Shown: positions 31,216 through 42,971 of the stretch, in pieces
Position numbering within the stretch: the first letter of the stretch is position 1
Layout: every line of letters starts with the position of its first letter
Assembly: GCA_018398585.1 (NCBI GenBank)
Contig: JAGTTD010000011.1
Span: forward strand, 21,122,926-21,186,925
Length of the DNA: 64,000 nucleotides
Reading direction: 5' to 3'
Origin: Simmondsia chinensis
Lineage: Eukaryota > Streptophyta > Magnoliopsida > Caryophyllales > Simmondsiaceae
Notes under the pieces: model-generated
The model's input: the letters and a program-made list of their open reading frames with translations, nothing else
The model's database searches: none
Told to the model about the DNA's origin: nothing
Program-made: the position numbers and the translations under genes

Positions 31216-32744
31216 AGTAGCTAAAGAGTATATAATTTGCTAAAGAGCATTCTCAAATTGTCTTTTATCTGCTTTTCAATTCTTTAGTACAAATGCAACA
31301 TGTAATTCTAACATTTTGTGTCTACTGCTATAATTTACTTGTTTTGTATATCTTTTAGAGAGGTCTACTTTTAATGAATTGCGAGCTATTAACAAAATTG
31401 CTTCAAGTGACATGTTAATTAATGAATACCGTGTAAATCAAGCCCATCCTCTTCTAAAACTCTAGATCCAATAATGATATAAAGTAAGTACAAATAAAAT
31501 GTTCAATACTATGCAAACACTAATGTTGTATATATATATATGCATATAAATCAAGTAATTTAAAAAGATATTTTTCATGGGACGGATAATTCAAGCTGGG
31601 TGGTTGAGAAGAGGTGAACATTGGGTGGGCTGTGTTGGGTTTGAGCAATAATCAATCAAACCCATTTAGTACACTCCCCAAACCCAACTCAGACCCACAA
31701 ACCATTTAGACTATATGGGTCTGGGTTGGGTTAGTATTGGTTCTTGTTTGGTCAACCCATAAGCCCATTTTGTGAGTAAGACCTATTTAACTTTAGCATG
31801 CTATTAAGCTAGTTTTAGAAGGTTGCCAATATAAAAACATAATATAATCATGTGATTGAGATCCGAGTTTCTTAAATTAAATGTTAACCATATGATATTT
31901 ATTTTCATGTGAATTTAAATTAAATACGATTTGTTTTAGGATTCTATGGACAAAACAAATTCAACTTGCAATCTAGTTTAATTAGCTAGCTATCATAAGA
32001 TTTGACGATTTATCACCTATTTACCCTGATATTTCAATATATACAATGAAGTAACTTGAAGTTTAAACAATTTATCATTTAGGTACCTTGAAGGTTTTGT
32101 CAAAATTTTATAGATTTTCATTGGAAATTCTAAAATGGAACATGATTTCAATGATATATTCATTAAAATTTGATGATACTTTGCAAACAGTGCTAATATG
32201 ACCCATAATTTCGATAATATTTATGTTAGTTCATATTAACATTCAGGGAATTTTTATTGCAATTTGCTAATTTTTTGCTTAAAATGGGCATATGTTATTG
32301 TAATTATGTACTATATCATCATTTTTTGTGTAAAGTTAGTCTGATTCTTACAAAAATTCATTGTATTCCGTCATAACATACCTAGTGATAAAATATTCAA
32401 ATCTTATGATACCTTATTATATTAATTGTAATGTCCGGGTATCTAGGTATAAATGTTCAAATCTCACAGTATCTATGTGATAATTTTTCGTTTGAAAATT
32501 CTAATATAGGGGATATTTACACTTAGGAAATTAGAATGGTATATATCAAAAACACTCTAATTTAACACTTAAGAAATAAAAATGATTATTTTTATGGGGA
32601 CAAGAAATAAAAATGATTAAAGTTTTCCCATGGGTAACCCAAAATCCACCAACGTTACCCATGGGCATCAATCATTAAGCCCACTAGAAACCAATATCTA
32701 ATAAGTACCAAACCCGAGGGTACACACATACATATGTACACCCA
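31216..32744. other. AT-rich intergenic sequence (unit 2), no gene
   Basis: Counterpart of 25308-26615, with the ~250 bp segment (31245-31500) that unit 1 lacks. The CCCAACC-rich patch near 32720 is shortened relative to unit 1. Confidence 0.6.
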
Positions 32745-32753
32745 TAGTTTTGT

Positions 32754-33529
32754 GACTTTTTTTGCTAACTACCATAGTTTCAAAAAAAAATTAGATATTT
32801 GGTCCCATTTGAAAAATATTTAGCGAATTGGCCCACTTTACTATAGCGAAGTGGGTGCACGATGTACGGAGCTATTGATAAGGAGGAATGCTGCGTACAT
32901 CCATCCTCCCAGACCCCTCTTTCGCGGGAGCATTTGGCACTGGGACTATTGTTGTTGTTGTTGTTAAATTATTTTAATTTTTAATTTTAATAATTTGATT
33001 CACTAAATACGTATACATTTTAAATTAAAAGGTATATGTATATTATTATTTGAACTATTAATAAGAAACATATGAATGAGGGACACATTTAAATGAGGAG
33101 ATGGTGATATATATATATTATTATTTAAACTATCTCATACGGGAACTATGGTATTATAATACTATTAATAAGGAGGATATAAATGAGGAACACATTTAAA
33201 TGAAGAGATGTTGACGTTTCCAACAAAAAATCACGTGTTTACGCATTTGTACATTATTATTTGAACTATTTTATTAGATACATATAACTCAAAAGCTAAT
33301 GTATATGAATTTTGAAAATATATTTTAAAGAGGTAAAACTAAAAAAAAAAATTGGGCACTATTGCACGCCGTACGGAACGTCGTGCAACACTGGTGCACC
33401 ACGTTCCGTACGTTGTGCACCCACTTCCCTACAGTAAAATGGGCCAATTCACTAAATATTTTTCAAATGGGGCCAAATTTTTATTTTTATTTTTTGGAAA
33501 ATATGCTAGTTAGCAAAAAAAAAAAGTTT
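32754..33529. mobile_element. Mutator-type MITE with SINE body (unit 2)
   Basis: Duplicate of 26625-27410, flanked by TAGTTTTGT (32745-32753) and TAGTTTTGA (33530-33538). The internal TS-type SINE body is at 32880-32966 with fewer TTG units (five). The left arm has ACTACCATAG in place of ACTAGCATAT. Confidence 0.85.
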
Positions 33530-34111
33530 TAGTTTTGATAGTTGATAAGTATTTGCCGCATCGCATTCATATTCTGCTTTAATGCCGCCACATCCAATCC
33601 TACTGTTTAAATAGCATATTCCTCTTTTTTATGGCTAGATGAATTATACATGTGATTGCGAACAACCCAATGGAGAGACCCTTATACTTTTAAGTTAGTT
33701 CGTGAAAACAAACCTCGTCGGATTTCTTTTTGCTGACCTCGAAGGATTAAATTGTTCTAAATCATGTTAGGAGGGGTCCCCTACATATATTTGACTCATT
33801 TCCTCCGCATATTTGCTTTGTAAAATAAACAATTTACTAGTAAAATTCAAAGTAGACATACAATTTATCGAAAAATGACTTCTTTTTCTCATTTAATTAG
33901 CGACAGAGTCGCGATACAGAGCAGTTAACTCAATAAAGCGAGCCCCAACTCAACCCGTAAAAGTGTAGGGATAAAAACAATACAGCAAAACCTTACAAAC
34001 ATAAAGACAAGCAAAAATTGGCAAAACACAATGGGCCACATGCACCAGAAGGCAAAATACAGATACAAGGCCAACCAAAAGACAAGAAATTAGGACAACA
34101 AAGTTATAAAT

Positions 34112-35534
34112 TTATTGAAGCAAGGTACTCAGCGAAAGCGGATCAAAACAATCAAAATTCAGCCCTAGTCTTTTCCCCATCTCCAGTGCTTTGGCGGCAT
34201 CTTTAATGTTGTCGCACTTTTTCACCATATTCTTCTTTTTTTGTTTGCCCGAACCTTTCACAAATCTCTTCGCGCTATTCCCCATTGACATGGCTTTTAG
34301 GAAATCCTATAGCTCTCTCTTGGCTTGCTCTTTCATCTTTAGCTTCAACGCTCTCCTACCTCCTTCTGTAGCACCCGACTTCTGGATCTAATGTCCCGCC
34401 AACATTTTTCCTGTTCTCTGTCCAACTATGCTAGATTCCTCCCCAATCTTGTTTGACTCCTCCATGTGGCGTACTGGAGTCACACCTAAGGAGTTTCTAT
34501 CATCATACGATTGTCTTTTTATAGTAAGGGGCTCAAAATTCGGCGGAAATTCAGGTACTGATGACACAGACTCAATTTCGCTTACAGTGTCTGGGGCTTG
34601 GTTGTCAAGGTAGAGCAATTGATCTTGCAATCTAGGCACTTCAACTTCACTTTCCAGTATCATGGAAAGAGAAATGTCAGGTTCTGGTTGTCCGGAATTA
34701 CCTGAATAGGTGTTGTCGGTAGTTGGATTACAATTTATGCAGTGCTGTGGATGATATTCAAACATTGGAACTTGATGTCCCGGGGTCATCTACCAATAAG
34801 GTGACCGTCAATATGAAGTGCAAAATGGCCTGCACATAGTTCATCGAATCTCACATTAATAGCCGCACATGTAGAGCATGTTTGGGGGAGAAGCTCTTGC
34901 AGTGGCTGAACAACAAGAGGGGATAGCGTGGGGCGATCCAATCTATAGCATTATGCCCATGTTTGGGGAATGGAGCTCTTTTACCGTTTAGTCTAGCAGA
35001 TGCAGCAAGAGTGACAACTTGTGGAGAGTAGTTTGGGATTAATTCTGAATTACCCTTTTTTACAGATACCATTCAGGCACCTCCATTATAATTTACTTGA
35101 ACACCTATTGAATCACTGACAAAGAGCATGTATCAATGAGAACTCTTGCAACATCCACACATCTCATGGCAGATGTTCTGGAATCCACTTGGACAAACTT
35201 TCCCCATATATTAGCAAAATCAATGAAGCACTCCTTCGACCAGCACCGTAGAGGCAACCATGAATTTCAATCCAAACTCTTCTACTTAGAGATCCAAGAC
35301 TGTGGCCTGAATATCTATACATCCGCTTAAGCATCTAAAGTAGGAGTCGTTTCCGTTGCTGGGGTAGGATTCCAGAAAGTCAATAGAATCACTGGTAAGG
35401 ATGAAGATATTTGAGTTCAATCCTCTAGGGACCAAATCAAAAAGGTTATTCTCCATAGTGAATCTAAGGACATTATCAAGCGTGTCGTCTTCATACGAAT
35501 CACCTATTAAGCATTTGTTCAGCCAGGCTTTCGT
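34112..35534 (-). pseudogene. RRM/DUF4283-type ORF, 3' half, unit 2
   Basis: Duplicate of 27993-29414. The C-terminal open stretch is shortened here: an in-frame stop at 34388 splits it, leaving 34388-34789 open. The DUF4283-like part (35080-35300) carries a one-base deletion in the GLPLRCW segment. Decay differs from unit 1, so it accumulated after the duplication. Confidence 0.68.
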
Positions 35535-35786
35535 TATGATTTTAAGTCGATTGTAATGTAATAAGGCTTAATTGTTTGAATTATAATTGCTTGTATTGTG
35601 AGCTAGTGGAATTGGCACCAAATTAGGATTGAAGGTTAGTTGTTTCGGTTAGGTCAAGAGCCGGTCAATGTTGGCGGCTAGTTGGGTAAGTCGGTTGAAG
35701 CTAGTGGTCCAAGTCCATTGTATCTGGATTCATATAAGTAGTTAGTTCATGTGTAATGAAAGATCATTCAATGAAAATTCAACCTC
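35535..35786 (+). repeat. Partial chromovirus LTR (unit 2 end)
   Basis: Same segment and same truncation point as 29415-29668, joined again to element A internal sequence. Confidence 0.88.
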
Positions 35787-36862
35787 AAATAGGATTGACA
35801 TACCGCAGCCAAGCCTTAACACTACCAAACAGCAACAGAAGGTTGCGCCTAAAGAGCGCATGGAAGTACAGGTGCTACGCACTGATGTGCAATGGGTGTG
35901 TTGGGAAATGCACATGGTAGGCATGAAAGCGCAAGTAGTGCGCATTACTGTACTGGGGAAGCGCATGACTGAGCATGAAAGACGTACGCAGCAACAGCAA
36001 GGTGGACTGCATCACAAGGACGTAAAACCGTGTCGAGCTCACCACCTCAAGGCTAAAATCACACGAAAAGACCTACGAAAGATCAAGGTTAAGGCGAAGG
36101 TATGGGAACGATTTCCAAGGACGGGGATTGGCACGAAGCACTTAAGCCACATTACATCCTTGAGGACAAGGTTGCTTTCAAGGGAAAGGGTTTGTCACGA
36201 CCCTAGCCATGATTGTCATGACCCTACAAACCAAACAGCTATTTTTGCTTTTTATTTTTCATCGATTATGTAATGTAAAAAAAAAATGCAAAATTAATTA
36301 GTTTGAATTTTGAATTTTTGTACTTGGGGAGACAAGGCTTAGGCTAGGATTACTTTTGTTGTAAGCATTAATTAAATGGTGGCTAATAGGGGGGCTTAGG
36401 GTGACTGGTTGGTCTCCCTCCAAAAATCTCTATATAATCATGTACCAAGTTGTATTTTGCATCAATAAATCAACAAGAAGTGAAATTCAAATTATCTATC
36501 TCCCTCCTTCTCCTCTCCTAACTGTCCCTTCCTTCATCTTCTATCTTCTAAATTCCCTTCTCCTTCCTAACCTATTCCAAAGATTCTCTTCTTTTCTTCA
36601 CCTAAGCTCTAATTTCTCTTCTTTTTCCTAACTTTTTCTCCAATATCTCTTCTCAAACTCTATTTTCTTTCTCTCTCTCAATCTCTTCTCAATCTCTCTC
36701 CTTCTTCTAATTTCTAAATTTCTCTTCTTTTCTCTAACTTCACCTCTAATTTCTTCTCGTCTCACATTCTAAGTCTAATTCTCTTCCTCATCTGACCTCT
36801 ATTCCACCATCACGAGCCTAGGTTCGTGGATATCCCCGTCACTAACCCTTAGGTTCGTGACA
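35787..36862 (+). mobile_element. Element A, 5'-truncated copy (internal 3' part plus LTR), unit 3
   Basis: Internal part 35787-36192, LTR 36193-36862 (670 bp, TG to CA). Here the internal frame is open without a stop and runs from an ATG in the upstream LTR piece (35749) through the Gln/Met-rich and basic segments into the LTR, to 36273. This shows that the first copy's stops at 23823 and 24051 are secondary. Confidence 0.85.
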
Positions 36863-37159
36863 GTTGCCATTTGTTTTTTTTATAAGTTTATATTGATTTA
36901 AGCCTACTGTTATGCATAAGCCCACCATATTTCAAATTTAAATATACCGAATACGACTAGAATAATTTTGGATCATACAAAAAATAATAAACATTCAATA
37001 TCTTACATTTTTTTGTTCCTAAGAAAAATTGGCCAGTCATCATTTTATATGACTCTAATATATATGTGAAAGAGTTTCAATGCATCGTTATTTGAGAAGC
37101 ATACGTATATCACATACACTCGTTCTTCTTAACTTTATTTTGCACGGTTAGCTTTGGTA

Positions 37160-37335
37160 ATTTTTTTGGTAACGAGGGATTGGGTTGCCCCTGCCAACCT
37201 TGGCCTATGAGAAGCCCCACAATCCACATGCGCAGGTAAGTCATGAGTATATCCTCAGCGAGAATCAAACTCCTGATTCTTGGGCGACGACCGTATGGGT
37301 AGGAGATTTCACCAACTGAGACACCTTCATGATAG
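37160..37335 (-). mobile_element. tRNA-derived SINE (unit 3)
   Basis: Third copy of the SINE at 25136-25307, with A-box-like and B-box-like segments in the same places. Confidence 0.7.
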
Positions 37336-37698
37336 GCAGCTAAAGAGTATATAATTTGCTAAAGAGTATTCTCAAATTGTCTTTTATCTGCTTTTCAATT
37401 CTTTAGTACAAATGCAACATGTAATTCTAACATTTTGTGTCTACTGCTATAATTTACTTGTTTTGTATATCTTTTAGAGAGGTCTACTTTTAATGAATTA
37501 CGAGCTATTAACAAAATTGCTTCAAGTGACATGTTAATTAATGAATACCTTGTAAATCAAGCCCATCCTCTTCTAAAACTCTAGATCAAATAATGATATA
37601 AAGTAAGTACAAATAAAATATTCAATACTATACAAACACTAATGTGTTATATATTTATATGCATATAAATCAAGTAATTTAAAAAGATAGTTTTCATG

Positions 37699-38723
37699 TC
37701 TCAACCTAATGTTCCTTCTAGACTTGTCGTGTCCAGTGAAAGACCTCAATTTATGACGCAAGCAACTGATGTTAGAACTCAAATTTGAAGTCAAGATGAA
37801 GAGGTAATTGCTAGACAGGATTGATCAATTGATCAAGTTCAATCAAGACCTACTAGTTTGAATGTAGGACAGGTTGTTCGACCACTTGAGCAAGCAGATG
37901 TTCATAGAACTGCCAGTTTGATTGAAGAGTAAGTTGATCATTCTCCTAATCAATGGAACTAGCAGAATTTAGGCAGTAATGAAATGACATCTAATAATAG
38001 AAGGAGTGGCTATAGACAACCAAGGGCACAGATTGATCCTTTTGATGGGAAGCAACCTCATTCGTGGTTGACAAGATGTGATCGTTACTTCCACTTTTAC
38101 CACATTGATGAGGCTGAAAAGGTTCAAATTGTTGTAGTTTATCTTCTTGGAGATCATGAGGTTTGGTTTTACAGTTTATTAAAGAGCAATCCCACTCTGA
38201 CTTGGGTTGAGTTTGTGAGAGATATAGTGATGAAGATTCTAGTAACATTGTTGATAGATTTAATAAGGTGATACAAGAAATATCTTTGAAGGAGTATATG
38301 ACAAGGTTTGAGAACCTTAGAGCTAGTATGATAACTGAATATCCTCATGCCACTGAGTCATATTATGTCTCAAGTTTTTTAAGTGGATTGAAGCCTAAGG
38401 TTAAGAGTCTCGTTAAAGCAGTTGGACATACAACATTATCTAAGGCTTATGCTAAAGCTAACCTTTTTGAGGCAACAGTCTTAGCTTCAAATGATGGAAC
38501 CAGGGGTCGTGGAGGTAGTTTCAAGTCTCAGAAAGGATTTTTTAGGCCTAAGTCTAGCCGATCAGATGAGAAGAAACCTCAAAGGCTTTGCTACAAGTGC
38601 AATCAACCTTATCAATTTGGCCATAAATGTAATCCAAAGTTTCTCATGTCAGCTGGAGGAATCAATGTTGATGAACACTCAAAGGGTGAAGAATTTGATG
38701 CTGGTGAGAATGACTCAGATTAG
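37699..38723 (+). pseudogene. Chromovirus gag
   Basis: Starts within Gag because the 5' end is deleted. 37984-38271 and 38268-38723 together give the Gag core (IDPFDGKQPHSWLTRCDRYF, then EYMTRFENLRA and SSFLSGLKPKVKSLV), with a frame change and small deletion near 38250-38270. The zinc knuckle near 38590-38633 reads CYKCNQPYQFGHKC, the CxxCgxxxxxGHxC form of plant chromoviruses. An acidic linker (EEFDAGENDSD) leads to a TAG at 38721 before the protease. Confidence 0.85.
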
Positions 38724-39300
38724 GAGACATTTGAGAATCTTGTTGATGATGAAGTAGGAATTTCCATGAAGGCCTTGATTGGTAATGGAACACACAACAC
38801 AATCCGGATCAAGGGAAAGGCAGGGAAGAGATCTATCATCATCCTCATTGACAGTGGGAGCACCCACAACTTCATTGATCCCAAAGTGGTTAAGAAAGTG
38901 GGCCATGAGGTGATCAAGACTCATCCTCTAGCAGTGACAATAGCCAATGGAAATTCAGTGATGACTCAGAAAAATTGCCAAGGATTCCAATGGTTTATGC
39001 AGGATTGCAAGTTTGGGTCAGATTTCAGGATTTTGCCCTTGCGAGGATGTGACATGGTACTTCAGGTTGATTGGATGAGGTCCTAGAGTCCAGTTTTGTT
39101 TGATTTTGCTAAATTGACAGTTTCCTTTGAGATTCAAGGTTCCAAAGTCACTTTGCAAGGAATTTGCAGATCAAGCTCAATTGCAAATTATGAAAGGAAG
39201 GAAGTTGGAGAAAGGATTCAAGAAATGTGCTTACCAGTGGGTATGATAGTTGTTTACTATATAACCAATTGAGGTTATGAAGATTGCTCAGCCTGAAGTG
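38724..39300 (+). pseudogene. Chromovirus aspartic protease
   Basis: Catalytic motif IILIDSGSTHNFID near 38842-38884 is intact (DSGS). The flap-like and core segments follow, ending in RGCDMVLQVDWMRS (the LLG/VLQVDWL block) and a stop near 39086. The linker to RT (39090-39300) has additional stops. Confidence 0.85.
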
Positions 39301-40650
39301 CAAGTAGTGGTGGAGGAATTTGAGGATTTGTTTGAACTGCCTAGGGCTTGACCTCCCAAGAGAAGTTTAGATCATGCTATCCCTCTCAAATCTGATGCAG
39401 AGCCAGTAAAGCTCAGACCATACAAGTACCCTCATTCTCAAAAGACAGAAATTGAGAAATCGATGGATGAATTACTCAAGACAAGTTTCATGAGGCAAAG
39501 TCACAGTCCCTTTGCTTCTCTAGTCATTCTTGTCAAGAAAAAGGATGGCACAGCAAGAATGTGTATTGATTACAAGCAGCTCAAATCTATGGCAGTGAAG
39601 GATAAGTTTTCCATACCAGTTATAGATGACTTGCTTGATGAGTTACATGGAGTACAAGTCTTTTCTAAGCTTGATCTATGGCATGGCTATCACCAAATCA
39701 GAGTAATGGAGCAAGATGTGTATAAGACTTCGTTCAAAACACATCATGGACACTTTAAGTTTGTTCTTATGCCATTTGGATTGATAAATGCTCTAGCTAC
39801 CTTCCAGGCTCTCATGAATGATGTCTTCAAATAGTTCTTAAGGAAGTTTCTGTTGGTGTTCTTCGATGACATCCTAGTTTACAGTGCCTCCTTTGAAGAA
39901 CTTTTGAAGCACTTGAGTGAAGTGTTCTAGGTCATGCGCAAGCACAGGTTGTATGCTAAATTGGCTAAATGTTCCTTTGCACAGACTCATTTAGAGTATC
40001 TTGGCCATGTGATATCCCTTGAGGGAGTTTCTACTGATCCTTCTAAAGCTCAAGCAATGAGAGATTGGCCAATTCCGATTACCTTGAAGCAGCTGAGAGG
40101 ATTTTTGTGTTTAACTGGACATTACCACATGTTTTTGGCTAAGTATCGAGCTATAGCCAAGCCTTTAATAGATTTATTGAAAAAAGATGCCTTCAAGTGG
40201 TCTGCTGAAACTTAAGTAGCATTTGAAACTCTAAAATCTGTAATGTGTAAAGCACCCGTGTTAGCTATGCCGGATTTCATTTTGGGATTCATATGAGAGA
40301 CTGATGCTTGTGGAAATGGTATTGGGGCAGTGTTGTCTTAGAAAGGAAGACCTATAGCTTATCTTGGCCAAGCTTTAAGTCATAAGCATCAAACACTGTC
40401 CACATATGAAAAGGAGTATCTTACTATCTTGATTGCTGTGGAGAAGTGGAGACATTACTTAGATGGACACCATTTTATAGTCAAGATTGATCATCAAAGC
40501 CTAAAACTTCTCTTAAAATAGAAAATTATCATGAGGATTCAGAGAAAAGGGCTAATGAAAATGTTGGGTCTTGATTATAACATCGAGTACAAGAAGGGAA
40601 AGGAGAATACTACGGCTGATGCATTGTCACGCAGATTGGAGGACTGTGAA
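39300..40650 (+). pseudogene. Chromovirus reverse transcriptase and RNase H
   Basis: RT begins near 39360 (SLDHAIPLKSDAEPV, then RPYKYPHSQK). Domain A has SKLDLWHGYHQIRV near 39664-39705, domain B LMPFGLINALATFQ near 39768-39810, and the catalytic box reads VFFDDILVYS near 39858-39885, with FFDD for the usual YVDD but both Asp kept. The connection domain lies at 39934-40215. RNase H at 40300-40600 keeps TDACGNGIGAVL and AYLGQALSHKHQTLS. Stops near 39834, 39930, 40214, 40297, 40338 and 40519 interrupt it. Confidence 0.88.
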
Positions 40651-41830
40651 CAGGGGTCTTGTGGGGCTCTTTCGGTTATTGTACATGCTTTGATGGAAAA
40701 GGTACTTCAGTCCCACATGAATGATCCATTTGCACAAGAATGCATATCAGCTTTCAGCGTTGGTAAGGTAGAAAACTTAGCTTCTGGTGTAGAAGTGACA
40801 GTGGCTAAAGGCATTATCAGACTTATGGGGCTGTTGTATATTGGGACTTCCACTGATCTCGGACACCAAGTTATTAGTGCTTCACTGGCCACTTAGGAGT
40901 TGAAGGAACATATCAAAGGATCAAGGCTCATTTTAGTTGGCCTGGATTGAAGAAGGTGGTGACAGATTTTGTGCAAAGTTGTGAAGTATGTCAGCAAACT
41001 AAGCTCGGGGATCATAGATGTCAAGGGCTTCTTGAGCCATTACCTATTCTAAATGGTGTATGGCATAACATAAGCATGGATTTCATTGAAGGATTGCCAA
41101 AATCAGAAGGAAAGGAGGCGATTTGGGTAGTATTTGATTGGTTCACCAAGTTCAGCCATTTCATTGCTTTAGCTCGACCTGTAACAGCTGAGAAATTGGC
41201 TCGTGTGTTCCTTGACAACATTTACGAGTTACATGGGTTGCCTCAATCCATAATCTCTAATAGGGGCAAGCTCTTCATAAGTCAGTTTTGGAAGGAGTTG
41301 CTTTAGCTTTTTTGGAACTACCTTGGCCCTTAGCTCATCTTATCATCCATAAACCGATGGCCAAACTGAAACGGTCAATCAATGCATTGAGCAGTATCTT
41401 AGAAGTATGGTGTTTAACCATCCCAAGGTATGGGGTAGGTGGCTGTCGTTGGCAGCGTATTTGTACAATACTCATTTTCATGCTTCTCTAGGCGCTACTC
41501 CATTTAAAGTAATGTATGGATATGATCCACCATCTCCTTTGATGTTACAAGGAGCTGTTTCACATGTGGCTGAGGTTATTGATTAGTGTAGCAAAGGAAG
41601 CATCTAATGAAACTTTTAAAGGATAATCTCCATCAATCTGAAGCCCGGATGAAGCTGTATGCTGATCGGAAGAGAGTGGACAGAACTTTTGATGTGGGAG
41701 ACATGGTTTACTTGAAATTGCAACCTTGTAGGCAGTCCACAGCTGCAGTGAGGAAGAATGTTAAGTTTTGTGCGAGGTTCTTTGGACCTTACAAAGTCTT
41801 GGACAGGATAGGCAAAATGGCATAAAAGCT
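40650..41830 (+). pseudogene. Chromovirus integrase with GPY/F module
   Basis: The zinc-binding end has FVQSCEVCQQTKLG near 40970-41010. The core has HNISMDFIEGLPKS (first Asp) near 41065-41105 and LHGLPQSIISNRGKLFIS near 41230-41283, where the SDRG motif is SNRG, so the second catalytic Asp is lost. The third region (near 41350-41400) is frameshifted. 41607-41825 holds the C-terminal module with ARFFGPYKVLDRIGKMA, the GPY/F motif. Inactive. Confidence 0.87.
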
Positions 41831-42110
41831 TGAGCTTCCACCTAACTCATATATACATCCTGTTTTCCATGTTTCTCTTCTCAAAAAGTAGGTAAAGCAA
41901 GGCTAAAGTCCCTCTTCATCACCTCCGGAGGTCAGTTCAAATGGCTTATTGACTCTATAACTAGTAGCTGTAATGGAGACCCGGCAGATGCAAGCTGTTA
42001 GCACAAGTAAACCAGAGGTTCGAGTGACATGGAGCAATCTGGATGACTCTTTCACATCTTGGGAAGAAAAATAATTTTTGTTGAACCAATTTCCTTCTTT
42101 TAATTCTTGA
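41831..42110 (+). pseudogene. Chromodomain-like tail
   Basis: After HPVFHVSLLKK (41855-41890), the usual end of the integrase fold, comes EVRVTWSNLDDSFTSWEEK near 42020-42072, which has the VxW-xL...(A/T)WE core of retroelement chromodomains, then NQFPSFNS near 42084. In live chromoviruses this domain guides insertion towards modified histones. Confidence 0.72.
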
Positions 42111-42139
42111 GGACTAGAATGTTTTTAAGGGAAGGGAAT

Positions 42140-42495
42140 TGTTATGATTCTAAGTCGATTGTGATGCAATAAGGCTTAAGTGTTGAATTGTAATAGCTTG
42201 TATTGTGAGCTAGTAGAATTGGGGCCAAATTAGGATTGAAGGTTAGTTGTTTGGTTGGGTCAAGAGCTGGTTAATGTTGGCGGTGAGTTGGGTAAGTCGG
42301 TTGAAGCTAGTGGTCCAAGTCCATTGTATCTTGATTCATATAAGTAGTTAGTTTACGTATAATGAAAGATCATTCAATGAAAATTCAACCTAATCTCTTT
42401 TGAAATCCTTCTTTCTCTCATCTAATTCTCTCTATATTTCTCATCTCCTTCACTTCTCTTCTCATCTACACTCTCTTTCACAAGATTAATCTTCA
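42140..42495 (+). repeat. Chromovirus 3' LTR
   Basis: 356 bp, TGTTATGATT to TTAATCTTCA, directly after the purine tract AAGGGAAGGGAAT. The R/U5-like part (42400-42480) is pyrimidine-rich. Its first ~255 bp occur again at 29415 and 35535. Confidence 0.88.
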
Positions 42496-42971
42496 AGATT
42501 TATCTAGAGATTTAACAGCTTCCACATAGCTGTTTGGATTGGCCACCATGATCTTAGGACCAGTCTGGTCCACTGCAGCTCTAACATGAGGCCTTGGAGT
42601 AGTATCATAAGGGGCACGGTTAGAATCTATAACCTCAGCTCTACCCTGACTATTACGACGGTGAGCTTGCATACGTGCATAGTTTCGATGAGCAGTAGGG
42701 AAAAACCCTCTACGTTGATTTGCCCATTCCACTCTGATGTTGCATCTCGCTACCTAGCAGCTATTCATGCACGATATTGCCCTGAAGGCCTCATTCCGGC
42801 ACCAGATTCTAACAAACCTTAGGGGAATCTTGAAGTTAACCTTCTGTTTTGGGGAACAAAAGTATCATAGATTGGACTAAATCCTCGGAAAATGGCTTTA
42901 AGCCATGAATTCGAGGTTCTCGCCAAAAGACCCCCTATGAAAACTGAACTTGCCTCGATAGAAGCTGCCAT
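42496..42971 (-). pseudogene. RRM/DUF4283-type ORF, 5' half with RRM
   Basis: Minus-strand ATG at 42971 gives MAASIEASSVFIGGLL, then LKAIFRGFSPIYDTFVPQNR; after a one-base frame change comes FVRIWCRNEAFRAISCMN and CNIRVEWANQRRGFFP. Together these form an RRM (beta1 VFIGGL, RNP1 region FVRIW, beta4 IRVEW). A linker follows, ending NSYVEAVKSLDKS at the chromovirus LTR (42495). The 3' half with the DUF4283-like domain is found beyond a chromovirus LTR start at 29414 and 35534. This is the usual order for plant RRM-DUF4283 proteins, so the chromovirus split one ORF. Confidence 0.75.

Larger units (their letters stand above)
29669..35786 (+). repeat. Tandem segmental duplication, unit 2
   Basis: Same order as unit 1: element A internal 3' part, LTR, flank, SINE, MITE with SINE body, RRM/DUF4283 ORF on -, partial chromovirus LTR. 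It is about 250 bp longer than unit 1 and mostly very similar (differences at a few percent of sites by eye). Confidence 0.9.
35787..37698 (+). repeat. Tandem segmental duplication, unit 3 (truncated)
   Basis: Element A internal part, LTR, flank and SINE as in the other units, then an abrupt change after TTTTCATG at 37698, where chromovirus gag begins. About 4 kb of the unit is missing. Confidence 0.9.
37699..42495 (+). mobile_element. Ty3/gypsy chromovirus (Reina-like), lacking its 5' LTR
   Basis: The best preserved gypsy element here: gag (37699-38723), protease, RT, RNase H, integrase with GPY/F module and chromodomain, polypurine tract (42128-42139), and 3' LTR (42140-42495, 356 bp). The 5' LTR, PBS and start of gag are missing, replaced by unit 3 of the tandem duplication. 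Roughly a dozen in-frame stops, mostly CAG-to-TAG or CAA-to-TAA type, break an otherwise long frame. The short LTR and chromodomain position fit the Reina group. Confidence 0.88.

Noticed and set aside
24835..36862. Array of element A LTRs formed by LTR-LTR unequal crossing-over
   Set aside because: Such recombination would place joints within LTRs; here the joints lie between a chromovirus LTR and element A internal sequence, with almost no homology.
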